Shown piece after piece: positions 23,795-34,107 of a stretch of 64,000 nucleotides of DNA. The stretch is from positions 90,696,093 through 90,760,092 of the forward strand of contig OZ024821.1 in the NCBI GenBank assembly GCA_964016985.1, given 5' to 3'. The number at the start of each line of letters is the position of its first letter. Within the stretch, counting starts at the first letter, position 1. Made by a program: the position numbers and the translations under genes. The DNA is from Anodontia alba. Taxonomy: Eukaryota; Mollusca; Bivalvia; Lucinida; Lucinidae. Under the pieces are notes generated by a model. The model worked only from the letters and a program-made list of their open reading frames with translations. It was not told where the DNA came from and ran no database searches.

Positions 23795-24666
23795 CTGCAA
23801 GTTTGTCAGTTAATACCCGTCATGCATATGCTACTGCATTGGCAAACTTTTCAACTTTTAGATCTAATTATGCTCTCCCTTTGCAGTGGCCAGTACCTGA
23901 AACTCATATTCATGCTTATATTACTTATCTTTTCCACAATGGTTATGCCCCATCAACAGCTGCCATGCACATATCTGCTATTAGCTTTCAACATAAAATT
24001 AACCATAATTTTGATAACACTTCCACTTTTGCCATTTCAAAAATGCTTGAAGGCTACAAGCGTCTTAGAGCCAATCCTGATAACCGTATGCCAATTATGT
24101 ATAATACTCTGGTTGCTATTTGTAAAATTTTGGGGAATATCTGCATTTCTGAGTATGAAACACTTTTATTTAGAGCAGCTTACCGTTTGGCATTTTTTGG
24201 TTTGTTCCGTGTTAGTGAGTTGGTAGTTACATCGTCACAGCAACCTGATCAACCATTGCAAGTATCTGATGTATTATGTACCACCAAAGCTGGGCAAAAT
24301 ATTTTACGAATCCGCCAGCGTAAGGCCAAATGCAATCAAACAGGAAAACCATATATAATTGACATTCCAGCTATTGAATCTACAGAATGTCCATTATTGG
24401 CCATGGAAGCGTTTCTCAAAATTAGACCTCACAAATCAGTATATCTTTTTTGTCATATTAATGGGCAACCTCTTACAAGATATCAATTTGGGGCAGTTTT
24501 AAATAAAGCTATAACTGCTCTGAATCTACCAACAACACATTTCAGAACGCATTCCTTCTGTATTGGGGCCGCTTCGTGGTTAGCCAGCAAAGGCGTATCG
24601 TATGAGACTATCAAGAAAATGGGCAGATGGCAGTCCAATTCATTTCTCAAGTACATAAGACTATAA
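23608..24666 (+). CDS. Ngaro/DIRS-like tyrosine recombinase (catalytic Arg II lost)
   Basis: This 352-residue ORF has an integrase-like N-terminal helical (SAM-like) part from about residue 60 (VNTRHAYATALANF), followed by a catalytic domain. Arg I is R201 in GLFRVSELV (24208-24210). The box II His is H315 (24550-24552) in THSFCIGAASW. The nucleophile is Y349 (24652-24654) in LKYIR near the C terminus. The second box arginine, normally H-S-F-R, is Cys318 (TGT at 24559-24561), one CpG-type C-to-T change from CGT. The enzyme would integrate the circular cDNA, but this copy is predicted inactive. The ORF overlaps the RNase H end by 187 bases, so the true start may lie further in. Confidence 0.88.
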   Translation: MFAAECCSQSGTFINFSECRDGQFISIADESLSTVGPRSRTRARACSRPSLERLQSGAHQLVTASLSVNTRHAYATALANFSTFRSNYALPLQWPVPETHIHAYITYLFHNGYAPSTAAMHISAISFQHKINHNFDNTSTFAISKMLEGYKRLRANPDNRMPIMYNTLVAICKILGNICISEYETLLFRAAYRLAFFGLFRVSELVVTSSQQPDQPLQVSDVLCTTKAGQNILRIRQRKAKCNQTGKPYIIDIPAIESTECPLLAMEAFLKIRPHKSVYLFCHINGQPLTRYQFGAVLNKAITALNLPTTHFRTHSFCIGAASWLASKGVSYETIKKMGRWQSNSFLKYIRL

Positions 24667-24725
24667 AGTGGACTTGCTCATTGCTCCTTAGCCCTATTGA
24701 TAATTTGCATCATAAATTTTGATTT

Positions 24726-25286
24726 CCAGATGTATGGTTGGTAGGGGACTCCTACATAAATAGATTAGCAGCCCGAGCCAGAACCAGGCAGCTTGAAAGT
24801 ACGGTTGGCGCTTCCAAAGTTCAGAAAGTCAAGTGGATGGGTCAGGGCGGCATGAAATGGCAACAGCTTCTACCAAAGATTCAGTATGCTGCTCTCCATA
24901 ATGCTGCTCCAAAGGCAATAGTGGTTCATGTTGGTTCCAATGACTTAGCTTATCAGAAAGGGGTGGTCTTGATCCATAATATGAAGGATGACTTAAGTAA
25001 TCTAGTTCAAACATTCACTAGCAGTGCCATTTTCGTTTCTGCTATGTTGCCTCGTATTGTATGGTCAGGAACACAGGTTCCAGACAAAATGGAATCCAAA
25101 CGAAAATTCATTAATAGAGTGATTCGTCGCTTTATAAAATACAATGGTAAGGGGGTCTTTATTGATCATCCAGAAATTACATCTGACACACCGGGCTTAT
25201 ATAAACCAGATGGCGTACATCTATCTGATATTGGTTCTGATATTTTAATGTTAGACATTCGGGAGGCTCTGCAGGATCAGTTGTGA
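24726..25286 (+). CDS. Ngaro-associated SGNH (GDSL-type) hydrolase ORF
   Basis: The reading frame is open from about 24726 (PDVWLVGDSYINR) to TGA before 25287. No ATG opens it; the visible frame enters through TTTCCAG just ahead of 24731, which looks like a splice acceptor. Four SGNH blocks are present: GDS (nucleophile Ser), G in MGQGG, GSND, and DGVHLSDIG (Asp and His). All catalytic residues are intact. A hydrolase ORF of this family is a known component of several Ngaro-type elements from fish and sea urchins; its role in the life cycle is unknown. It lies 60 bases downstream of the recombinase stop on the same strand, so it may be expressed from a spliced transcript. Intactness contrasts with the broken RT and recombinase. 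Confidence 0.8.
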   Translation, partial: PDVWLVGDSYINRLAARARTRQLESTVGASKVQKVKWMGQGGMKWQQLLPKIQYAALHNAAPKAIVVHVGSNDLAYQKGVVLIHNMKDDLSNLVQTFTSSAIFVSAMLPRIVWSGTQVPDKMESKRKFINRVIRRFIKYNGKGVFIDHPEITSDTPGLYKPDGVHLSDIGSDILMLDIREALQDQL

Positions 25287-25950
25287 ACACCAGTTTTGTT
25301 TGCGGTGGAATTTTGGGGCAAACCAAATTATTGGTTTGTGTGGCGGAAAATTCCGAAGGGATGTGATTCTGACTGAAATCTTGTTATATATTTGGGAGCT
25401 GCTTTCTCATCCAACAGTTTGCTGGTAGATGTGTATGTACCATTTACTCAGCGGTGGTGTATATGATTTAGCGGGCATTCTGTGTACATACCGGAATGCT
25501 TTGCGGAGTTTTGTTTTGGCGGGTATCATGTGTCTGTACCGTGATACTTTGCGGTGTGCTGTTTAATAGAACAGCATGTGTATGTACCATGTTGTTTAGC
25601 AAGCATCATGTGTATACACCGTGTTGCTTTGCGGTGGTTTCTATGTAGAAACCAGTGGGATAAAAAGATGAGAAAGCATCTCCTTATTGATTGCATTTCT
25701 TCGAATTTCCAACCACTGATCTGCAACCTTTACGCCACAAATTATTTTATGTGTATGTTAAACACTGTGAATAGTTATTACTTTGTTAAAACACTCAGGA
25801 AGAGTTGATAAAGGTTATTTCAACATATTCTTTGTTCTTATTTTAACCGTCTTGAAATAAATACCTTATCACCAAAGACTGCTAGCAATAAAGTATTATA
25901 ATAACAGGAGACTGATAATATGATGTGCTATATGTAAATGTTCTAAAAGT
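25287..25950 (+). other. 3' flank of the Ngaro-like element, short imperfect repeats
   Basis: There is no gene here. Four imperfect repeats of about 55 bp contain CATGTGTATGTACC and TTTGCGGT (about 25425-25640), and an inverted pair GGTTTCTA/TAGAAACC lies at 25626-25650. This is where the downstream repeats of a Ngaro element would be expected, but no match to the upstream flank was seen. The rest to 25950 is AT-rich and featureless. Confidence 0.4.
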
Positions 25951-26140
25951 GTCTGACAAAATGACATATGCAAACAATGCAGATCCAGATCAGACTGCTC
26001 CTGAAGGGGCAATCTGATCAGGGTCTACATTGTTTGCCATTCCACTAAGTATTTTAAGAAACAGATGCATAAAAAGCAAAATTTAGGCCAAAATAGCATG
26101 GAATAAAGTGTTTGAAATTTTAGGACATCAACCATAATAA
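25950..26140. mobile_element. MITE family J with the shared hairpin, copy 1
   Basis: TCTGACAAAATGACATATGC leads into the hairpin AACAATGCAGATCCAGATCAG with the tip ACTGCTCCTGAAGGGGCAA, followed by CATTCCACTAAGTATTTTAAG. A second copy lies at 28744-28930. True ends are not set. Confidence 0.7.
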
Positions 26141-26860
26141 AGAAAAAAGGTACTTATCACATTTAGGCGATAGGGCTGAATGCACATCATGATCTAGGTT
26201 ACTTGCTAAATAATCACAGGCTATGGTTGAAAATATTGCAATTCATATTATTGTTCATGAACAGACCCAATAAAGCCAAGTCTGCTAAGCCTTTCCATAC
26301 ACTAGTATAGTTGGTTGAGTTACAACATGAGTAAACATACCTTTGGGCATATGGATCCTCACGACAAAGACTAACTTGTGCATCTACACAGTCTGATCAT
26401 TTTTCACTGCCAGCCTATATTGTCCTTAGATTCATGATTATTCTTAGTGCACAGCAAAAATGCCTAAGTGTGCAGTCTGATCTGAGTGTTTGCTGGGCTC
26501 ATCTCATAAGGTACACTTTCTCACAATGCAGTCCAAATCATCCTTTGCTGAAATATGTTTTCATTCTCTAAGTTTTAAAGAATTAACAATACTAATATCA
26601 TTTGCAAGCAAGCCACTGTCATGATATTATCCACCTTGTTGAATGCACATATAATTACAGTGACAAAAAGGGTCTATCTTAAGGACAGAATGGGAACAAA
26701 CTGGCCAACAAAAATTTATACAATTATTATTAGTATGCTTAAATAACAAAACTATAGAAATACTATTAGTTAACAATAGTAAGTGTTCTAAAGATTTGAA
26801 CAGATATGAAAACTAAATAACACCCTTTCAGTCATAATACTAACCAAACATCTACATCTT
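26141..26860. other. AT-rich sequence without recognised genes
   Basis: Contains loose CAGTCTGATC motifs at 26390 and 26480 that look like decayed hairpin MITE cores. Confidence 0.4.
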
Positions 26861-27180
26861 TAAAGACACATTTTTTTCCTTCTTTGGCTAGACCCCCCAT
26901 CACCCCCCCCCCCCCCCCCCCCCACACCCTTCATGATCACCCTCAATGTACAGTCAGAGCGCACATCAAAGGCGGCTTATCTTATCTAAGTGATTATGGA
27001 GTCTTTATAAGGCTGTTAAGTCTTCTTAGGTGGGGCCCTATAAGGGTTAATTCATAAAACTGAGCAGTATTCAATATGTAACTTTAGAACCAAATAAATT
27101 CATTTGCAAATTTTACATTTAATTTGTTGATTTTATTTGTTGATTTGTATTGTATCACTTTATTTTTTTATTTATTTATT
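26861..27180. repeat. Dispersed repeat L, copy 1 with poly-C insertion
   Basis: About 290 bp match 63715-64000 at roughly 90% identity by eye (AAAGACACATTTTTTTCCTT, AAGTGATTATGGAGTC, AGGCTGTTAAGTC). This copy alone has a run of over 20 C (26906-26923 and around). Confidence 0.85.
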
Positions 27181-28138
27181 TTTGATAGTTTTTTTCCTAA
27201 ATACAAAAGTGTTGTTTTTTCTTGCATTGTGAAAAAAGTACAAATAAATTGAAATAAAAATATAAAATGGAAAATATTTATTTATTTATTTATTTATTTA
27301 TGTATTTATTTATTTTCTAAAGTAAATAAGAACACTGCACAATCATTCCATTTCCATTTCAGTAAAACAATACATTATGGAATATGTCAAAAAGTTCTTA
27401 GACAATTTAGAATATGTATTTTATGCCAAAAAGCTTCTCTTTTTCAATGAATACATAAATAACTAAATTAAATACTATCTATCTTCCTAATTTTCGGTAT
27501 TTGATCCAAAGAAACAGATAAAGAGGGCATTTGGTGATAAATTCATATATGCATAAATATCTGTATTTCTCATAAAATATGTTGTGGGTTTCATTAGAAC
27601 TGCCTGGGAGAGGTAATTCTAATGAATAAAAACCAGGTATATTTTATTGAATAAACAGAAAAAAAAAATAAATCAAATTATCACCAAATTACCCATCTTA
27701 TCTGTCTATAATCATCCTTTTCATCTTCAATAACCAGTTTACAGTTTGGACTTTCAGTTCCGTAACTTCCATCTTCATCATAAGCTGTGCTGATATAAAA
27801 TCTAATTTCCCCTTATCAGGCCCATCCCTGTAAGGGTGGCCAAAGTCACCAAGAATTTCTTATCTTAATCTCCTAAGAGTCATTAGGGTGTTATGCAATC
27901 CAAAATGTCTCTTTAAGTGAAGACTTTAGAACATCAGGCAAAAAAAGACAGCTAAATGCAAAACCTTGTGACATGCAAACAAATGGACCACCAAGTGTAA
28001 TGACAATAACTATATACATGTACCCTTTTGGCATGTATCCTCTCTGCATACTTTATATGCAGGGGTGCAATTAATAACAATGAATTTTACCAAATCCAAC
28101 CAAATCCATTTGGACAGAAGATGAGATTCTTTACCAAT

Positions 28139-28415
28139 CATCATGAAAACATGCCTATATAATTTTGACCCCCTTAAACCCCACTTTTATATAGTAAAAC
28201 TGGGGTTTACAGGGGTATACATTATTTTTCTTATTCCTGCTCAAAACATAGATTGTGGGTACTCGTTAGAACCACCTCATCGAGGTGGTTCTAACGAGTA
28301 CCCACAATCTATGTTTTGAGCAGGAATAAGAAAATCTCAAAGTTTTTTTATCTAAAAATTTATATTTTTTGGTGGTAAAATTTTCAGTATATTTATAAGG
28401 CTTGTTTTCGTAATG
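28139..28415. mobile_element. MITE family A, copy 5
   Basis: Full copy with a long perfect central hairpin (GTACTCGTTAGAACCACCTC and its complement, extending into ATAGATTGTGG and the AAAACATAG sides). Confidence 0.9.
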
Positions 28416-28743
28416 ATCTAGAAGGCACCATATATGAGACCATATTGTACATGAGAACTGATTGTCCAGAGCTTGAGCTTCTGCATTATCTGATCATGCC
28501 TTTATTAGTCAACGTGAGGAGGACAACTTACTTTAGAATCTACTGGTGAAAAGCCATGCTTGATCAGATCGTGCAAACTGAGCTGGACCTCAATCATTTA
28601 GATATATGCCAACGTCTTCTCTTATTAATTATCTTATATATTGTAAATGGGGTATGGCAAAAAGATACACCTGTAGGTTTAACCTCCATTTTTTTAAATT
28701 GAGACAACTTTTGGAATGTACGGTACATGTCTTAAAATTTTGT

Positions 28744-28930
28744 ACACTAAAGCTTCTGACAAAATAGCATATGCAAACACTGCAGACCCAAATCAGGGTC
28801 TACAGTGTTTGCCATTCCACTAGGTATTTTAAGAAACAACTGCATAAAAAGCAAACTTTAGGCAAAAAAGTATGGATTAAAGTGTTTGAAAATATAGGAC
28901 ATTTACCATATTTTGCTAGTATTTGAATTC
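28744..28930. mobile_element. MITE family J with the shared hairpin, copy 2
   Basis: Same flanks as 25950-26140 (TCTGACAAAATAGCATATGC, CATTCCACTAGGTATTTTAAG), with a shortened hairpin tip. Confidence 0.7.
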
Positions 28931-29099
28931 TTTCAAAACTGAAGACTACTCATAAACCAGAGCCTCCTAGGAAACAGTCGCTCTACCGTATTTTTTTTTT
29001 TTTTTTTTTTCTTTTATTTAAAAGGTGAGGAAAGTGAAGAAAAGAGGTTGATTTGATGTTAAATATAGCTATAGTTTGAGTTGACGCCCTTCCCTGCAA

Positions 29100-29205
29100 T
29101 GCTATGCCCCATTCTACCCCACCCTACCTTCCCTTCTGCTACCCCACCCTACCCTACCAAGCTAGGATAGGCCAGGCTAGAAGGGTAGGGTAGGGTAGGG
29201 TGTAA
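29100..29205. repeat. CCCTA-type pentamer hairpin
   Basis: ACCCCACCCTACCCTACC at left pairs with GGGTAGGGTAGGGTAGGGTG at right around AAGCTAGG..CCAGGCTAG. The unit is 5 bp (TAGGG), not the 6-bp telomere repeat. Confidence 0.85.
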
Positions 29206-29219
29206 TATTGATACAGTGT

Positions 29220-30095
29220 TAAGTAAAGGGGAAGTTGTGATTTCTAGGATGGCTGTCTGGCAGCCATATTAGTTGACGGACTGGAATAGTTTTCAGGGAG
29301 AGGCATTATTCCAGGGAGAGGCATTAAGCCACTTGCTAAGTTTTGACAAATTTCTTCCACTGGTTATGGAGGAGATACAATTAAGGGAAAAATCCAAGAT
29401 GGCCAATGTACCTGGACCAAATTCGGGCGGGCACAACTAGACCACTTGGAGAACATCCCAGACAAGTTTCAAAAAAACCTAATGAGTGGTCTTGGAGGCC
29501 ATCTGGTGGCCATATTAGTCCATGGACTGCAATCGTTTTCATTGAGACACATTTAGGGGTTGAGAGGAATCAATACAAAAAGTTTCATGGAAATTCCTCC
29601 ATTGATTACGGAAGCAATGTGATAACAAGCAAAATGCAAGATGGCCAACAGCACCCACATTTGTCAATAGACTGGAACCAAATTTGAGAGTGCACAACTA
29701 GGTCATTAGGGGAACATCCCAGACAATGTTTGAAAAAATCTGACCAGCGGTCTTGGAGGAGATGCGGTAACGAAACTGTATCAGTGTTAACTAAAGGAAA
29801 AGTTGTGATTTCTAAAATGGTCGCCTGTCAGACATATAAGTAGACGGACTGGATTTATTTTCAAAGAGACATATCTAGAGGTTGAGAGGAATCCATATGC
29901 AAAATTTCGATGAAATTCCTCAAATAGTTATCGAGGAGATGCTATAACAAGAAAAATCCAAGACTGCCGATGGCAGCCATATTTGTTGACGGACCTGAAC
30001 CAAATTTGGGCGTGCACAACTAGACCACCAGAGGAACACCCCAGACAAGTTTTGAAAAGATCTGACAAGTGGTCTTGGTAGAGCTAAAGAATTTC
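29220..30095. repeat. Tandem repeat, about three ~290-bp units
   Basis: Units contain GTGATTTCTARRATGGC, CAGCCATATTAGTTGACGGA, GGAAAAATCCAAGATGGCC and CACAACTAGACCAC..GAACA, CCCAGACAAGTTT. They resemble the core of a tandem-core element, but no border hairpin is evident. Confidence 0.7.
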
Positions 30096-30311
30096 ATTCT
30101 AGAGGGGGCAAATCTTTTCCTTTAAGTGGTCTCCTCATGAGGAGGAAGAAAACTGTTTATCTCAGAGTTATTTCCTTTGATAGTGTGTCCATTCCCCTTA
30201 GGACTAGAATAATCTATGAAATGCCATATTCAAACAGCAAACCTACAGATTAGATTGGACAGCCACACAATAGCATATCACTTGTTTATGTTTTGTTGAA
30301 TCTAAATATCA

Positions 30312-30558
30312 GGGCCGAGTTGTTCAAAACTAACGCTGTCGTTAGTTAACAATTCGTTAAAATTTACATCGAGTGATGATACACAAATATGCTGAAATTT
30401 TTTGCTGAAAAAATGTGAGTAGCTTTTGCAGTGCAAAAGCTACTCACATTTTTTCAGCAAAAAATATCAGAATATTGTATATTGAATCTGCTAAAACAAT
30501 TAATGAAATGACCTTTAACGAGCTCGTTAAGCTAACGACGCTTTGAACAACCGGGTCC
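30312..30558. mobile_element. MITE family G, copy 2
   Basis: Full copy with the perfect central hairpin; the outer ends are slightly eroded (GGGCCGAG, CCGGGTCC). Confidence 0.92.
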
Positions 30559-30947
30559 AGGGCTCCAAAAGGGTCCTGAAAGAGAGACCACAATAAGCTG
30601 CAAGTGTTTACTTTACTTATCAAACAGGAACCATTCTAGCAGAAGAACATTTGCTTCCCTGGTATATGAATGCCTTCTCAAAGGAAATAATTTATTCAGT
30701 GGGGAGCAAATTCTTTACTTTAAAGGTGGCCCCTTAGACAAGGGAGGCAAATAATTTCAGATCAGAGTAATCTCCCTTAGTAGTTTATCCAGTAGCCTTA
30801 AGTTTGCCAATCAATCTTCTCAATAAATGACCTTCATTTGTTTCAGACAACTGAGGTTTGGACCTATTTTTTTTCTGCCTACCTTATCTAGACAAAGTAT
30901 TGAACAACTATCAAACATTGAAACCTAATAAGACATTTACCCTTTAA

Positions 30948-31196
30948 CCCTTAAAGCGCCAATCACAACTATTGTCGTCTGCTTTGTCTTCTGCTGGTGA
31001 CTTTAAAAGTCACTTCTGCAAACAGTGTGGACCCAGATCAGACTGCTCCTTTAGGAGCAGTCTGATCTGGGTCCACACTGTTTGCCTGTATGCAAAAATA
31101 GATTTGAAAAGTTTGCAAGAATATTCAGCAGACGACATAAACAGACGACATAAACAGACGACATTTTCAGATGCAGTTTTCTTGGCGCTTTAAGGG
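30948..31196. mobile_element. MITE family C (TTAA type), copy 1
   Basis: Flanked by TTAA (30944-30947 and 31197-31200), with ends CCCTTAAAGCGCCAA and its complement. The centre is a perfect hairpin at 31018-31085: 33-bp arms (GCAAACAGTGTGGACCC..., ACTGCTCCT at the tip) and a 2-base loop. CCC ends and TTAA sites suggest mobilisation by a piggyBac-type transposase. Confidence 0.92.
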
Positions 31197-31269
31197 TTAA
31201 TGATATCAAATCTCTATATATACCCATAGAAATATACAGTCAAGTAGGCTTTCCAAAAGCAGACTGTAG

Positions 31270-31475
31270 GTGGTGTGATGCATAGCTCTTGATAAGGCGC
31301 TTTTTTCCACCAAAAACTATCTATATTTTTCTTATTTCTCGACGAAAACATATGTTGTGGGTACTCATTAGAAGCACCTCAGAGAGGCGCTTCTAATGAG
31401 TACCCACAACATATGTTTTCATCAAGTAATAAGAAAACTATTTACCTGATACTCGCTCTTATCTAGACCTATGAG
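31270..31475. mobile_element. MITE family B, well-kept copy
   Basis: Ends are CATAGCTCTTGATAAGGCGC and GCTCTTATCTAGACCTATG. The middle is a long hairpin: ACATATGTTGTGGGTACTC, then ATTAGAAGCACCTCAGAG, then the complement. Confidence 0.85.
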
Positions 31476-31981
31476 TGATGGCATGTCAAAATCAGTTTTG
31501 AAAGGTTACCGCAAAACAAACTAAAACACATGAAAAATCAATGAAATGATGTTATATGGCACACAAATTTTCTAAATTTGTAGGATGTGCAATAAATGAT
31601 ACAATCTTATTTTTTCCCTGAAAATAAGCTTGATATTTCAGCAATTTTTTTTCAGGCATCCTATTTTCAGAGAGAAAAAAGAAAATATTTTACGATGTAT
31701 GTTAACAATTGATTATTCCGCATATTAATGGTAACTAAATGCACTGATTGTTTGCGGAATTGTAGTAATATGGAATAGTAGTAAATTGCAGGAATGTTTC
31801 AGTAACATCAATTTTTTGTTCATGGTATTCTTATAGTTATCATAGATCCAAACATGATATTAGTTTGTTTACAACACTTTAAAACGATATTTATTTTTGC
31901 ACCAAAACACATTATAGGTACTTACAAGCATTGACAGCAGGGCCATTCTTTTGAGTACCCACAAATATGTTTTGATAAAAA

Positions 31982-32100
31982 ATCTCTCTCTCTCTCTCTC
32001 TCTCTTTTATTGTCACCCCTGACAGATATATTTACTCTCTATTATCATATCTGACAGGTATATTTACTGAGTCTCTCTCTCTCTCTCATTCTCTCTCTGA
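31982..32100. repeat. (CT)n tracts with a duplicated spacer
   Basis: Three CT runs are separated by CTGACAGATATATTTACT and TCTGACAGGTATATTTACTG, which are near copies of each other. Confidence 0.9.
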
Positions 32101-32127
32101 GGCCATGATTATATACTTAATGTGTAG

Positions 32128-32300
32128 TGTGAGAATATAAGAATCCATCATGTGTGTCCATGCAGGATAGGGAAATCTTAATTAAGGGGTAGAAATTTCA
32201 ACCAGGGACGAGGCTTGCCGAGTCCCTGGTTGAAAGTCCTACCCCGAGGGTGAGATTTCCCTATCCTGCATGGGCTGGCTCATGATGGATTCTTTTTTCC
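32128..32300. mobile_element. Palindromic MITE with GAATCCATCATG ends
   Basis: AAGAATCCATCATG at left and CATGATGGATTCTT at right. Inner arms are CATGCAGGATAGGGAAATCT, GGGGTAG and CAACCAGGGAC against complements. It sits next to a (CT)n tract. Confidence 0.8.
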
Positions 32301-32449
32301 CCCCTTTAAGTGGATTGTTCCTAGGAATCAGGAATCACATGGTCATGTGAGATAGAAGTTTCTCACATGGGCAAAAAGCCTATCTCATATAGGCAAAGGT
32401 GGAAGAAAAGGCCCTGATACCATATGGCAACAGCAAATGCCTAGATCAA

Positions 32450-32950
32450 CATATGTATGGTCTATACCTCTAGATGAATTGATTTATTCATCCAAAAATA
32501 TTGACAATTTTCTTGACAGTTTTCTTATTTGTTCACAAAATATATGATGTGAGTACTCATTAGAAGTGCCTCATTGAGGCACTTCTAATGAGTACCCACA
32601 ACATATATCTTCATGCAGAACAAAGAACAATACATCACGAAAACATGCCTATATAGTACTGACCCCCTTAAACCCCACTTTTATATAGTAAAACTGGGGT
32701 TTACAGGGGTATACATTATTTTTCTTATTTCTGCCCCAAAACAGTTCTAACGAGTACCCACAATCTATGTTTTGACCAGAAATATGAGAAATATCCGAAT
32801 TTTTATCTGAAAATTTTCATTTTTTGGTGGTTAAAATTTTCAGTATATTTGAATAGGTGTGTTTTCGTAATGTTTATATCTTCATGGAGAACAAAGAACA
32901 ATATTTATCTGAACAATCCTCTTATCTAGAGCTGTGGCATCCATGCTGAC
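32450..32950. mobile_element. MITE family B interrupted by family A copy 6
   Basis: The left part carries the hairpin GAGTACTCATTAGAAGTGCC and its complement; the right part ends CTCTTATCTAGAGCTGTGG. Family A copy 6 lies between them. Confidence 0.75.
32633..32872. mobile_element. MITE family A, copy 6 (one hairpin arm deleted)
   Basis: The left arm of the central hairpin is missing (GCCCCAAAACAGTTCTAACG), leaving about 240 bp. It sits inside a family B element, and about 28 bp of host sequence ending AGAACAAAGAACAATA is present on both sides of it. Confidence 0.88.
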
Positions 32951-33066
32951 TGATCAGGACCCTCTTTGTTTCTACAGACCACGTCATTTAATTATGCATA
33001 ACATCATCTAATACAGTTATGGCAAAATAATATAATTCTGTTACTTATCATGAGAATATGTCTTAA

Positions 33067-33616
33067 GGGGAACTGATACACTTGGCAGATTTTCAAACAT
33101 TTTTTTACAAGGGAGACAACTTTTGTGACTTTCTGTATGCTTTTCTGCACACCAAATCTCTTCTCTGACTGAACTGAGATTTTACTACCAAGTCAATCCA
33201 TAAGAGTGATCATACCAGGTCAGTTTACCAAACCACACTTTTTCTGGGCAGGCTAAGTCCTGTAAGTGGTAAACCAGTATTTGTGCACATTCTTTTGCCA
33301 GAGACTGTCAAATGCCCTTTTTTAATCAGTGGAAGGAAGAGAATGACCATAAAAAATAATTCATGATCAATATCCACTATAGAATGTTGCCGGACCCGGC
33401 GGGGATCGAACCCGCGACCTCCTGATCACCAATAGGACCCACATCCAATGGAGCCACTGAGGCCTGCCAATGTCCCTTCTGAATGGGTTCTATTCTTAAA
33501 GGAAAGAAAATGCTACCCTTGGGGGATTTTTTTTTCTTTTTAGAGTAGACCTTTTTTCAGAAGGAAATCAAAATAATTTTGATAGCGTTACCTCCCCTGA
33601 AAGTGTATTCGTTCCC
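33067..33616. mobile_element. MITE family K holding an S1 SINE
   Basis: TTAA 33063-33066 then GGGGAACTGATACACTTGG; the right end CTGAAAGTGTATTCG..CCC is followed by TTAA 33617-33620. The SINE 33169-33467 lies in the left half. Confidence 0.85.
33169..33467 (-). mobile_element. tRNA-derived SINE, family S1, inside MITE family K
   Basis: A diverged full-length S1 copy with the head at right (TGGCTCCATTGGATG, GGTTCGATCCC) and a decayed tail. It splits a K-family MITE (33067-33616). Flanks AATCTCTTCTC and AATGTCCCTTCTG suggest the target duplication. Confidence 0.8.
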
Positions 33617-33744
33617 TTAAAGACAAATATGATAATAACTAAGGTCCAATCTATGTGAGTTATTTAGGATCTATATTGAATCACTTATGTACTGGTGAAA
33701 AAATAAGGCCCTGATCATACTTTACAAATACCAGGGCCCAACCT

Positions 33745-33977
33745 GGGCCCAGTTGTTCAAAGCATCGTTAGCTTAACGAGCTCGTTAAGGGTCATTTTGT
33801 TAACCTATTTAGCGGATTCAAAACACAATATTCTGATATTTTTTGCTGAAAAAAATGTGAGTAGCTTTTGCACTCACATTTTTTCAGCAAAAAATTTCAG
33901 CATATTTGCGTATCGCTCGTTGTCAATTTTAATGGATCGTTAACTATCGATGTCATTAGCTTTGAACAACTGGGCCC
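33745..33977. mobile_element. MITE family G, copy 3 (inverted)
   Basis: Full copy in opposite orientation; the tip of the central hairpin is shortened (TAGCTTTTGCACTCAC). Confidence 0.92.
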
Positions 33978-34107
33978 GGGGAGCTAACTGACAGTGGTAA
34001 GGTTATGCTTAAAGGATTTTTCCCAGTGCAACCCACTTATTCAAAACTAAAGAAGCACCTCTTTTTTACAATTCAATAATCTCACTCATTTACCTTGCAA
34101 CAATTAA

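Larger units (their letters stand above)
21155..25286 (+). mobile_element. Ngaro-like tyrosine-recombinase retrotransposon (coding part)
   Basis: Gag, RT-RNase H, tyrosine recombinase and SGNH hydrolase lie in this order on one strand within 4.1 kb. That is the Ngaro layout within the DIRS order. The split direct repeats expected for Ngaro (A1 upstream; B1-A2-B2 downstream) were looked for by eye in 20560-21150 and 25290-25860 and not found, so ends are not set. The downstream flank has imperfect internal repeats around ACCGTG/GCTTTGCGG (25440-25640) that may belong to the element. Confidence 0.85.

Noticed and set aside
23608..24666. Phage or plasmid integrase
   Set aside because: It lies behind RT-RNase H and Gag on the same strand, so it is the recombinase of a eukaryotic Ngaro/DIRS-type retrotransposon.
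31018..31085. Bacterial-type terminator or microRNA precursor
   Set aside because: The hairpin is repeated in many MITEs and lies centrally in TTAA-bounded elements. A microRNA origin is not excluded, but nothing in the sequence supports processing.
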